Shown piece after piece: positions 10,223 through 21,016 of a stretch of DNA of 64,000 nucleotides. Made by a program: the position numbers and the translations under genes. Location: positions 11,581,501-11,645,500 of the forward strand of contig NC_088323.1 of assembly GCF_910592395.1 (NCBI RefSeq), read 5' to 3'. The notes under the pieces were generated by a model that worked only from the letters and a program-made list of their open reading frames with translations, did not search any database and was not told the DNA's origin. This stretch comes from Lineus longissimus (taxonomy: Eukaryota > Nemertea > Pilidiophora > Heteronemertea > Lineidae). Position 1 is the first letter of the stretch, and each line of letters begins with the position of its first letter.

Positions 10223-11504
10223 ACCTAAAAATGTTTAATACTAAGTAGTGGACATTTCAAACACCATTTGTGACTCAAAGTTGAAAACAGGAGATAAATA
10301 TTATAATTGCAGTACGAAATAACTCATAACTAAGAGAACTGATTCTTATACTTACGACTAGCAATTCTTTTTTTTTACAAAGAGTTTATTCGGTTTATAT
10401 TGCACATTTTTTTTACAGTTAAAAGCCGAAGGCTTAAACTACTGCAAAATAAAAATATATGCAAATAGTTACATAAGTTTATGAAGATACGAATAGTGAC
10501 ATAAGTTTTTTAAATTTTAAAGATAATTTGAAGAGATATACAGAATATATAATTGAGAAACATGTGAAGTTGATATGTAGTGAATTTCGCAAAAAAGAGA
10601 AAAAAAAAAAGGATAGATAGTTTGGAAAGTGCAGGGGGGCGGGGGTGCAAGAGTTAGGAATGATCATACGAGTTTGGGGTTGGCGGAAACGGAAAAGAGG
10701 GGGGGGGTCAGATATTTTTCTTTGAGTTAGACTGGAAAACGATTTGTGGATGAAATGAATTTTAGGGTTGATTTGATAAGGAGAGCATTTTCGAGGTTGG
10801 AGAAAGATGGATGGCCGTTGAGCAATTCAGCTGGTGCCCAACTGTGCCCCAAAGACTATTTGAGGCTTAGGACTCCCTACCATTTCAGATTCCCAAGGAA
10901 CCATATCAAAATGCTAAGATGCTAAAAACAATTCAACTAGTTTCAGTTTCTTAGAAAACCCCCCTTTATGAAGAGAAAACCCAACAAGAAAGAGACCATT
11001 GCTTGGTGTCAATTATCTAACTGAGGGTTAGATTGACCAACACTCCCCAAAAACAAACTCAATTCAGTACTTTATTGCATCATTTCCGCAAGAAAGGTTA
11101 TTGAAACATCTCTAGATCATAATCTCAATCCTGGACAAAAATGTCATGTCATATTCCTAAGACTAGAGAGAAAATCTAAATATATGAGCAATCAGTATTA
11201 GGAAACAAGTAAATACTATAGGTTTTCAGCAAATGAGCTTTGCAATTGTCAAAACACCTGACTTGGCACAATTATTTAATTGGCATGCAATTCAACAAAA
11301 TGATATGAATTGGCAAAAATTGAAAATTGCATGCAATTCAACAAAACAATACGACTTGGCAAAAAATTAAAGTGGCATGCCATTCAACAAAACAATTGGT
11401 CTATAACTGCATCTTGGACTGGGATGTGCAATGAAACTGATATAACAGCCTCATATCTAGCTAGACAAAAAAATATTATAATCCAAAATTTGGCAACAAA
11501 AATT
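10223..11504. other. AT-rich non-coding DNA
   Basis: No coding frame, RNA gene or complete element recognised, apart from the short tandem repeat at 11281-11400. Confidence 0.4.
11281..11400. repeat. Short tandem repeat, ~51-bp period
   Basis: Three imperfect copies of a unit containing GGCATGCAATTCAACAAAA followed by a TTGGCAAAAA segment. Confidence 0.55.
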
Positions 11505-12705
11505 AAATAGCCAGGGCCATTGTGCTCATGCCCCTAACAGTGAGGTTGTTTTTGATTTTAGCCTCCTGGCAGCCATAAAAGGAATTGAACAGGACCAAAA
11601 CTTAGTCTGAAATGTTTCATTACATAGGGCTACATATGTACTAATTTTCAGTCCATAGCTCCAGCAGTTACGAAATGTCACAATTGGCAAATTTATGCCA
11701 TTTTACCTCAGTGACCTGGAGATGTAGGACAAAACAAAAACCTGTGTCATGTGTCATGTATAATCATTACATGTACCTATAAGAAAACAAGAAATGTTAT
11801 AGTCCTCTCCAAAATTTGATCGTGCATCCGATCGTGCACTGGTGATTTCTTCACGTTGTTGAAGAGGGGAATGTTCGCTACCTTTTGTCCGATCAGCATT
11901 GAAAAATATGGAGACATGACCTCAAAATTGCATAGTTCATTATGAAAATGCATTCAATCATGTGACGCGTAGGGTTTGCTACGTTTGCTGTGACGTTGCA
12001 CCGGAATTCCGACCTCCTGATCAGGCCTGATTTATTTTCGGTCTCGGAGAATACCTTCTCGAGAGTGCAACAAAGCCATCAAAATAACAGTTTATATATT
12101 TTCTGATGAAGCCAGAAATAGATAGGCTTCTTGCTAAACTAATATCCCACCAATCCTGAAGATTTGATGGTGATACTCATCATAGTTTTTCAGTTATTCT
12201 GCGGACAAGCCCATTCCAATGCTTAAGCTCAATAAAAAAATAGAAAGTCAGTGAAAACAAGGAAGACTACCCACTTGCGTTGTCGGCACTCTTAATCAGG
12301 ACTCACTGGAGCGAAAGTAATGGAAATGTTTTAGCATTGGTCTTAACTTAACCTGGGTACCAGGTGCATGCTGTTTAAAAGCCATTAAAAGCTCACAAAC
12401 GGGGCTTAAATGGGCATATAACAGACGTGGCAGTTTATGGTCCAAAAAATTCCCCCGCAAGTATGCAACTGGTTAGTAAGGGAGATGCTGCACTTTTGTG
12501 TTTTTCTATTTTAGTCAGCTGGTGGCAAAAACAGGAATCGTACCAGACTGAAAATTGGTCTCCCAGGTGTCATCACATAGGGTAACATATGTACTAAGCC
12601 TCAAAATGATAGCTCCAGCAGTGAAACAAGCCTTGCCAATGGACGACAACAGACAACAGACTCTGCACCAAAGAAAAGCTAACCTCTATGGAGGTGAGCT
12701 AAAAA
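11505..12705 (+). repeat. Family-A element, nearly full length but diverged
   Basis: Starts AAATAGCCAGGGCCATTGTG and ends with the hairpin AGCTAACCTC-TATG-GAGGTGAGCT followed by AAAAA. The core monomers are strongly diverged, and ACAACAGACAACAGA replaces the usual (GAC)n tract. Confidence 0.7.
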
Positions 12706-13401
12706 TGTACAGTTGTGAACTACATATAATAATTCCATACAGAAAAGAGCTACACCCGATTGTTTGTCCACACCTCTACTTTTGGATACCAATCTGCCTG
12801 GACGCTAATCAAAGTTTGCAAGAGTGGCAGTTGGGTTTGAAGGGACAGGCTCAATTCTGTGGATATATTCTGCCACCCTCACAGCATTCAGCAATAACGA
12901 TATGAAGGAAATGTCTTCAAATGTTATCAGGATCTTTTCAATGCAATTGTCAACTTTCAGTTTTTAGCCCAGAAAGCATGCTATACAGAATTTGATGTGG
13001 ACAAACTTAAAATGGTTTAATAAATACAGTATAAATACAGCAATGGCAACTTATTGAGAGGTGAGGGTGAGGATTGTGGCATTAAAAAGGTGTCAAAAAA
13101 ACTATGGGACACCTGAGGACTATATAAAATATATCCTGAGATTCAGTGGATAAAAAGATGTTTGGCAGGCTACCTAGGTAAAGTAGGCAAAAAAGATTAC
13201 ACTGTTAAAAATGCAGTGCCCAGTTGCTTAAAACATGTTATGTCACTAACGAAGCTTCAACTTTAACTTGTATTGGGTGCCCAATCACCTTCCACTCAAC
13301 AGAAGTATATTCCACCATCAAATTGTAAGTAAAATGAATAATTTCAGACTCTTTCTGAATTCTCGCACTATTCTGATTTTAATCCTGAATGGACCAGAGT
13401 G
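12706..13401. other. Non-coding spacer
   Basis: No gene, RNA or element end recognised. Confidence 0.4.
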
Positions 13402-14353
13402 ATAGACCGGCAGCTCAGGGCCCTCGGGTTAGTTGAACTAGGTAACAATATCTGAGTGTGGGAGTGGGTAAAGGGTCATCTGAGATGAATAGATGTGGCA
13501 GTCTGCCGGGTACCACCCGTTGCATGTGGGTCTGGGGACCCCCCCAAAAGGACCTAAAAATGGTCCCAAGATAGTTGACTGAGATACCACTTGTAACCAA
13601 TAACACTCTGTGCTTACTACTAAACATACATCAAAAGTCCTAAAGACAGACATTTTTCGCGTCGCTAAGGGTCCGCCAGACCCCCCAAAAAGGGCCAAAA
13701 AAATGGGCTAGCATAAATGAGCGAGATACCAAGTAAAATTATAATGCCAAATGATTAAGCACTGTCCACTGTGTGTAAAACAGGTTACTCCAGATAAATT
13801 GTCCGTTGCACAAGCAGTACCAGACACCCCCAAAAATTGACCCCTCGCCCCCAGAGTCCAACTAGGCTAGCTTAGATATTGTAGGTACCAGCTGAAACCA
13901 GGTTTAAATGATCAATCACACCATTGGGAATACAGAATTATCAATGGCAGAAAAAAAGTCCATTGCTATGACCCTGCCAGACCCCCCAAATAGGCCCTGG
14001 GGTACAACTAGGCTAGCCCGGATATTGCAGGTACCAGCTGAAACCAAGTTTAAATGATCAAGCACACCATAGGGAATGCAAAATTATCAACGGCAGGCAA
14101 AATGTCCATTGCTATGACCCTGCCAGACCCCCCCCCCCCCATAGGCCCTGGGGTACATCTTGGCTAGCCCAGATATTGTAGGTCGGATGTGGTCGTTAGA
14201 TGTATACAAAACTACAAATATCTGAGACAAACTAAAACATATATTTATTTCAAACATCTAGCTACATGATGGCAATGATGCAGGCAAGGTGATAAAAAAA
14301 AGACATATTGAGAAGTATGATCTCATAAAGAGTTGTTCTTATGTCTCACTTTC
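13402..14353 (+). repeat. Left long inverted repeat with ~150-bp tandem units
   Basis: Reverse complement of much of 16658-17911. It holds about three diverged units marked by TGGCTAGCCCAGATATTG, TACCAGCTGAAACC and CCCTGCCAGACCCCCC. The inner edge contains the ATG and polypyrimidine tract in front of the nuclease exon. Confidence 0.9.
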
Positions 14354-14359
14354 TTTCAG

Positions 14360-15663
14360 CGATTGACTTAACACTGGAGCAAACCGTTAACAGTGATGCT
14401 GCTTCCCCGATGAAGGGAATTGTTGGATTCCAGAATTCGACCAGTGCAATCTGTCGTTGGTGCATTACCTCCACCCAACGAGGAATGTCTGTAACCGAGC
14501 TGAGGCGACTGACAGGACTCCTACCAGAAGAGCAACCGAGAACACAGCTTCGTCCAAGTCGAATCAAGAAGGATAACCGTCAGGCTCAAGTTCTTCTAGA
14601 TGCAGTGACTGAATCCTGTGACCCATTCTCTGGACCTGCCTCCACGTCTGCAATCCTGCTGAACATTGCCACAGGAAAGGGAGCCTTTGCTACAACCCAA
14701 GAGTACCTCACAAAATCTTTGCCAACTGGTCATGAACTGCAGAAGAAGTTTAGGGAGGAGTGTGTTGAGGATAGCTCCAGATTATTGAAGCCAATAAAGC
14801 GGAGAAAAGTGAATAACTTTGCGAGTGAGAACACGAAGACCAAACGATCAGCTAGTTCTAAAGCCATTCCAGTAGTCAACAGTCAACGGGACAAGTTTAT
14901 CCGGATGCTGGTCGTTATTTCTCAAGAGACCAACTTCGACCTGGAACATGTTGTTAGCTACCCCATCACCGATTTTCCACTAGCCATTGCTCAACCTGAT
15001 GGTTCACTGCTCAAGACCAGGAAAAGCAAGCTCTTGGACAAGCTGGAGTCGATGCAAGACGGAATGACAACACTGCCTCACATTGATGCCACATTGATTG
15101 ATGGTGGACTGCTGCTTCACTCATATCTTTCAGCTGTTGGAAACATATCCTCATACGGGAATCTTGCAAGAGGTCTGTTGGGCCATGTTTGCTCAAGCAT
15201 TGCGCATGGACAAGAAATTCATGTCTTGTTTGACAAGTATCTGCCTTCTTCCCTTGAAGAAAGTGAAAGAAAATTACGTGGGGCTGAAGATCAACCTTTC
15301 ATCATAAGTGGTAGCGAGCAAGCTCCCAAACAGAGTTGCCAGAAGTTGCTGCAGAATGGCATTTTCAAGGATCAACTGGCCAAATTCTTGATGATTGAGT
15401 GGCAGAAGGACCAGTACGGGGCCATCCTTGGAACGAAGACACGTCTCGTCTCGTATGGGGGTAACTGTCTTCGCATAGTATTCAGTCAAACCAGCTGCAA
15501 GATGACTGTCAACTCTCCAGACTCACTGCAAGGAAACCATGAGGAAGCAGATACCCTTATAGCATTCCATGCTGCCTCGGTCACTGGTAGTCTCCTCATT
15601 CGAGCCTCGGACACTGATGTCATCGTGATAATCTTGGGGATGCTTGGGCAGAATATAATATGA
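14360..15663 (+). pseudogene. XPG/PIN-like nuclease domain protein, main exon
   Basis: The frame is open from the ATG at 14341, but TCTCACTTTCTTTCAG just before 14360 is a strong splice acceptor, so the natural protein probably began in exons now missing. Numbered from that ATG, acidic clusters match the spacing of XPG/PIN-fold nucleases: Asp249 and Asp254 (HIDATLIDGG), Asp298 (HVLFDKY), Glu401-Asp404 (NHEEADTLIAFHA), and Asp424 and Asp426 (RASDTDVIVIIL). The region before this (SLEQT-like start, SCDPFSG, a Lys/Arg-rich stretch at 150-175) recurs in uncharacterised multi-copy invertebrate proteins as I recall them. The fold assignment is inference. The frame stops at the TGA at 15661, which is a lesion because the reading continues after a shift. 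Confidence 0.65.
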
Positions 15664-16027
15664 GTGGGATACCACTGAAGTCGATCATCATGGACTGCGG
15701 TTCAGGCAACAGCCGCAGGTAAATTGACATAACAAGCATTGCCAATGCCTTAGAGTTGAAACAAGCCGGACTTTCAGCTGCACTGCCTGGCCTACACGCC
15801 TTCACAGGCTGTGATTTCACATCGTCGTTTTACAGCCATACAAGCTGCTTGAGAACAACAACGATGGGAATTTGATCAAGTTGTTTAGCAGTATGTCATC
15901 CAGAGAAGAACCAAGCCAAAAGAAAGCGGAGGAGTATGTGTGTTCCCTGTATGGAATGAAGGACGTGGAGGAAGTGAATCGAGCAAGGCACAACAAACTG
16001 GTTCAAATGACAGGAAAAATTAATCAG
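15664..16027 (+). pseudogene. Nuclease-like pseudogene, frame-broken continuation
   Basis: The next conserved block is split over frames. IMDCGSGNSRR is followed by a TAA near 15720, then ALPGLHAFTGCDFTSSF. Near 15832 the reading must shift again to continue as LLENNNDGNLIKLFSSM and NRARHNKLVQM, up to a donor at ~16027 (AATCAG|GTGAGA). At least one frameshift, one stop and a second frameshift therefore separate it from the main exon. Confidence 0.6.
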
Positions 16028-16295
16028 GTGAGATGTTCTTCAGAAAATAATTGGAGAATACAATAGTAAGTTTACAGATCTATAAACCTTAAAGCCCCAC
16101 CGACGAATGGCGAATGTCGGACGCCGCGTTATGCGGCTGGAACCATTTCGAATCTCCTTTTATATGAGGCCTTTCCCCTTCAAGACTATGTCAGTACCGG
16201 TATAACCGGGTACCAAGGATATCCGTATCCTTCTCAATCGAAAAAATGTAATGTTCATCTACCAAAATCTATCATTGTCAATTCTGATATTTCAG

Positions 16296-16672
16296 GAAAA
16301 CCCAATGGCCAATGTAAAAAGGTTGACTGTGCGCTACTACCACCGTGTGGAAAAGCTCTGTCAAATAAGACTCGCCGTGCACATTATGTGTCTATTGTCT
16401 GGGATAATGCGGACTCTCCACAACCAAATCATGATTTGGACCCACTGTAGTACGGATGGAAGGATGAACATGGATATTACACACCTGATTGGTATCCTGG
16501 GCCTGCAGAACCTGACAACCTTTTTGGAGGTGATCGTAGGAGTGAGGGAGTTGAGAATACTGATGAAGACGCTGGCGGGCAAACTGAAGACTTGTATGAT
16601 GATGATACTGACATTGACACGGATTCTGGACCAGAATGGAGTGATGACTCAGACAGCGAAAGTGAGATATAA
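16296..16672 (+). pseudogene. Nuclease-like pseudogene, last exon with acidic tail
   Basis: Follows acceptor TTCTGATATTTCAG. The best frame gives LLPPCGKALSNKTRRAHYV, DNADSPQPNHDLDPL, then a TAG at 16448-16450, then YGWKDEHGYYTPDWYPGPAE and a long acidic tail ending DSDSESEI with TAA at 16670-16672. The last codons and the stop lie inside the right inverted repeat. Confidence 0.6.
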
Positions 16673-17911
16673 GAACAACTCTTAATGAGATCATACTTCT
16701 CAATATGTCTTTTTTTATCACCTTGCCTGCATCAGTGCCATCATGTAGCTAGATGTTTGAAATAAATATATGTTTTAGTTTGTCTCAGATACTTGTAGTT
16801 TTGTATACATCTAACGACCACATCCGACCTACAATATCTGGGCTAGCCAAGATGTACCCCAGGGCCTATGGGGGGGGGGGTCTGGCAGGGTCATAGCAAT
16901 GGACATTTTGTCTGCCGTTGATAATTTTGCATTCCCTATGGTGTGCTTGATCATTTAAACTTGGTTTCAGCTGGTACCTGCAATATCCGGGCTAGCCTAG
17001 TTCTACCCCAGGGCCTATTTGGGGGGTCTGGCAGGGTCATAGCAATGAACATTTTGTCTGCCATTGAAAATTCTGTATTCCTAATGGTGTGATTGATCAT
17101 TTAAACCTGGTTTTAGCTGGTACCTACAATATCTAAGCTAGCCTAGCTGTACCCCAGGGCCTATTTGGGGGGGGGGGGTCTGGCAGGGTCACAGCAATGG
17201 ACATTTTGTCTGCCATTGATAATTTTGTATTCCCTATGGTGTGCTTGATCATTTAAACTTGGTTTCAGCTGGTACCTGCAATATCCAGGCTAGCCTAGCT
17301 GTACCCCAGGGCCTATTTGGGGGGGGGGGGGGTCTGGCAGGGTCACAGCAATGGACATTTTGTCTGCCATTGATAATTCTGTATTCCCAATGGTGTGATT
17401 GATCATTTAAACCTGGTTTCAGTTGGTACCTACAATATCTAAGCTAGCCTAGTTGGACTCTGGGGGCGAGGGGTCAATTTTTGGGGGTGTCTGGTACTGC
17501 TTGTGCAACGGACAATTTATCTGGAGTAACCTGTTTTACACACAGTGGACAGTGCTTAATCATTTGGCATTATAATTTTACTTGGTATCTCGCTCATCTA
17601 TGCTAGCCCATTTTTTTGGCCCTTTTTGGGGGGTCTGGCGGACCCTTAGCGACGCGAAAAATGTCTGTCTTTAGGACTTTTGATGTATGTTTAGTAGTAA
17701 GCACAGAGTGTTATTGGTTACAAGTGGTATCTCAGTCAACTATCTTGGGACCATTTTTAGGTCCTTTTGGGGGGTCCCCAGACCCACATGCAACGGGTGG
17801 TACCCGGCAGACTGCCACTTCTATTCATCTCAGATGACCCTTTACCCACTCCCACACTCAGATATTGGTACCTAGTTCAACTAACCCGAGGGCCCTGGGC
17901 TGCCGGTCTAT
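16658..17911 (-). repeat. Right long inverted repeat with ~150-bp tandem units
   Basis: Contains about five units beginning near TCTGGCAGGGTCATAGCAAT, with G-runs of varying length. It is ~300 bp longer than the left arm, equal to about two extra units. The outer end is GCTGCCGGTCTAT. Confidence 0.9.
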
Positions 17912-18414
17912 GAGCCCATCTTGCAAATACCATCTTAGTGCTTATTGATGAAGTGGCAACTTGTGGTGTGGAACAGCAGCATGATGTCAATAGGTCGATA
18001 CCAAAATAATGATAATAACAATTTCCTGCAAGAGGAGTAGTGAAGCGATGGTCATTGGGCCGATTGCTGCATTGGCATTGGTGATGCTCTGCCTAAAGGC
18101 GGGCACAGTGACGTCATTGTGTAGTTCCCTAATCATAACACAACAATTCAGGCAATGATGTTAGTATTGTGCTATGGGGGGTGACCTTAAGTCCATCCAC
18201 AAGTGGTGTGAACAGGTTCCCATGCCAGAAGTAGTAGGACCTAGGAGTTGAGAAAAAATTGAGAAACTCTTTCCCAAAAAATAGTTTACCAATAAAACAG
18301 GAGTATAAACATAGCGAAGTAAGAATCCACCCACACCTTTAACCTTTAGCTGCTGCTGGGCTTTTAAAGTGTAACGTACCCCTGGACAGCACCCGGTAGA
18401 GACTGGCTGGCCTG
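17912..18414. other. Non-coding spacer
   Basis: No gene or recognisable element. Confidence 0.4.
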
Positions 18415-18708
18415 GATACAACAATAAAACATGGGGACATTTAGCAGTACTGATTATTGCAGGCCAGTAGTACGCAGTGTACGATCTGGTATATACTGGC
18501 TGCGGCTGCAAAAGAGTTAAGCCCATTAGAGTTAATACCAAGTTATAGTTCACGCAAACTTGATACAACAATAAAACATGGGGACATTTAGCAGTACTGA
18601 TTATTGCAGGCCAGTAGTACGCAGTGTACGACCTGGTATATACTGGCTGCGGCTGCAAAAGAGTTAAGCCCATTAGAGTTAATACCAAGTTATAGTTCAC
18701 GCAAACTT
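18415..18708. repeat. 147-bp tandem duplication (two copies)
   Basis: 18415-18561 and 18562-18708 are the same 147-bp unit (starting GATACAACAATAAAACATGG) with almost no differences, so the duplication is recent. It creates a long but spurious minus-strand reading frame. Confidence 0.9.
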
Positions 18709-19489
18709 AGTGACTAACTTGTTTTAAACAACTGGGTTTTGGTGTACAGCTTCATGATATTGACTAGTTATTTACAAAATCCTAGTACAGCTGGCGCGTG
18801 CAAGTGACCCACAAATCTAGTTGGTCGTTCAAACCCACATAGTTCTAGCACTGACTCTCAAGACAACATCTGAGGTCAAAAGTTTTTCATTTCATTGTTT
18901 TACGGGAAGGAATGACCAAAAGTTATGATCGGGTGGTGACAATAAACAAGAGGCCCAAGGGCCTCGCGCTCAGCTGAAATACTTGGCTACAATACACAAA
19001 ACATGAAAAGTATCTGGTAGGTCTCTTTCAACCTCAATTTTGTTTACATACATGTATTGATATGCCTAAATCATGCATATATACCAAAGTAAAAAGACTC
19101 CTGCACGAATAATGACAAAATGTGCCACTTGTTAGTGAAATTTAAGAGCTTGAGCCCTATGACATTGAAGAGTAGCTTAGATCGAAAACCTGGATTATAT
19201 GTAATGGTAACTTATGATTTAGTCACTCTACATGTAGCTACAGCCAAAGGCTTTTTAAAGTTACTACATGTAAAATGGCAAAATATGATTTCAAAGAAGG
19301 CCAACTGCCAAATTTCCAAAAATGAAGAAAATGTGACAGCGGGCAGAAAATGCATGCTAAGTTCGGTCTGCAGTCATAAGAATTGAAGGTATAATCCTAA
19401 GGGGCAATCTCAGTAATTGTTGTGGTTAGACATAATGCATTTTAGTGACATAGCACGAGACACTATAGTGAAGTGAATGCATGTTTCAG

Positions 19490-20164
19490 ATGCTTAAAGC
19501 AGGAGTTAGGCAGAGGTTCGAGGTGGCATCAATGACCACCACCATTGATTCATCATCAGGTCAAGAGGTTGACATTGAAAAATTAAGTGAGTGACAAACT
19601 AGAAACCAATTCTTCGCTGAATATTAACTGTAGGTTTGGGCCTAATTGCCTCATCCTGGTTATCTCCATCTTTCAAACACATGTTCAGAAAGTCATAGAA
19701 TTGAAAGAATGGATGCTGTGCCTTCAATTAACCTCAAAGAGACCAGTGACATATACAATATGGCCCGAATTCGAAATGGTATTTTAACATGCGTTTAGTT
19801 TATCTGCTAAATGGAGGATAAAACACTGTTGTCCCTTGACAGATTAATGGCTGTCAAAGCAAATCACATGCCTCGATGATTATTGCTCAATCAGAGCATG
19901 CAGATTCATAGTTTGTGCAACAATGTTGTTTGAAAGATGTAAACTACAGCAAATCGGTGTAAAACTCAACCTTTATACAGTTGGTAACCCTGCCAACAAT
20001 GGCATATATACAAATAGGAGAGCCGAAATTTTTTCTTCCGCGCAGCGGATAGGGCTAATGGAGGTAGCCAGAATGTATGAAAAAGTGGTAAAAGATAAAC
20101 AATCTGATTTGAAGAAATTGGAGGCATTGGAAGACATTGTAAAACAATGGGAAAAAATTTCCTG
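19490..20164 (+). CDS. Candidate exons of an unidentified gene or captured gene fragment
   Basis: Three stretches carry splice signals. 19490-19586 has acceptor CATGTTTCAG and donor TTAA|GTGAGT, and reads MLKAGVRQRFEVASM. 19689-~19778 has acceptor ATGTTCAG; joined in phase it reads RIERMDAVPSINLKETSD. ~20046-20164 follows TTTTTTCTTCCGCGCAG and reads RIGLMEVARMYEKVV to ..KQWEKIS and TGA, an amphipathic helical end. The second-to-third junction is out of phase, so a further exon or a lesion is needed. I do not recognise the protein. The stretch lies inside the family-B span, so gene capture is possible. Confidence 0.3.
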
Positions 20165-20224
20165 AGAGACCAAAACCGTGTGCCAAAGGTACTACGAGAA
20201 GTTTGGAGGAGGATGAAGGGAAAA

Positions 20225-20807
20225 ATGAAATGGCTAAGGGCCATTGTGCTCACCGTATAGATATTTGGTGGTTAGCAATTCATCCTGGTTAAGAAACATG
20301 CTATAACATTTTACCTTTTTTAGTTTTGGCCTCCTGGTGGCCAAGTCGAGAATCAGATCGGATGGAAATTCAGTGTCCAAGGTTACATAACATAGGGAGT
20401 CATGTGCAACAAATTTCGGTTCTGAATCATGCCATAGTTACACTCAAATGGCCAATTTACACCATATGACCTATGTGACCTTGAAAATTAGGTCAAATCA
20501 AAAACCTGTATGAATGTGATCCATCCTTGCTAGGAGAACCTACCATAAACATTTTATCGAAAATGAGTCTCTCATAAGAGATATCACACTTTCTGGGTTT
20601 CCACTTCTGGCCTACTGGTGGCTGAGTCAAGACTCAGATCAGACCGAAATTCATTGTCAGAGGTCATTTGACCTTAGGGGTCCTGTGTACAAAGTTTGAA
20701 GTTCATAGCCCCAGCAGTTAGGAAACGTGCCACTGTTTTTGAAACAGTATACAGACGACGACGACGGACGCTGCGGTGTTGTATAGACTCCCCTACAGTG
20801 AGTCAAC
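20225..20807 (+). repeat. Family-A element, short (about 1.5 monomers)
   Basis: 5' end ATGAAATGGCTAAGGGCC then ATTGTGCTCACC. One good monomer, (GAC)n at ~20756, and 3' end GACTCCCCTACAGTGAGTC. It abuts the truncated Harbinger-like remnant. Confidence 0.85.
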
Positions 20808-20833
20808 AAAGGTGGTTGCTCACTTGAAGAAAA

Positions 20834-21016
20834 ATCTTTGGCGCTTACAAAGCCAGGGAATTATGCAATCTCTTAGATGGCTTCGGCAGCAGCTCTCCTT
20901 CCTTCTTGGGTTCTATGGAAGTGAATAAATTTTTATCCAGGCAAAAGTGGCAGCAGTTTAACAATGTTCCAAATAGTTGGCTGGAAAACTCCGCACATGT
21001 CCCCAACATCCATTTG
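20834..21016 (-). pseudogene. Harbinger-like transposase fragment
   Basis: Read on the minus strand, MDVGDMCGVFQPTIWNIVK is followed by KFIHFHRTQEGRRAAAEA and EIA-FPGFVSA. These match in order the helix-turn-helix segment, the FIxFP block and the IAGFPGV block that precede the first catalytic Asp in PIF/Harbinger nucleases. Three stops (TAA) break it, and the sequence ends where the family-A element begins, so the catalytic part is lost. Confidence 0.6.

Larger units (their letters stand above)
13402..17911 (+). mobile_element. DNA element with very long inverted repeats carrying a nuclease-like pseudogene
   Basis: The 4,510-bp unit is bounded by inverted repeats of 952 bp (left) and 1,254 bp (right), both starting ATAGACCGGCAGC from outside. 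The inverted repeats contain ~150-bp tandem units, with about two more on the right. Between them is one decayed gene with XPG/PIN-like acidic motifs. Academ-superfamily transposons are reported to carry XPG-type nucleases, so an Academ-related, non-autonomous element is one possibility. No DDE transposase is present and no target duplication could be defined. Confidence 0.8.

Noticed and set aside
12555-12905. 116-codon plus-strand frame
   Set aside because: Mostly family-A repeat end; the same kind of frame occurs in other repeat copies.
13415-13698. Frames repeated at 17616-17875
   Set aside because: They are the two arms of the same inverted repeat read in mirror orientation, with no coding signature.
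18161-18700. 179-codon minus-strand frame with an internal repeat
   Set aside because: Its repeat is the 147-bp tandem duplication (divisible by three, so the frame stays open); no protein motif or splice context.
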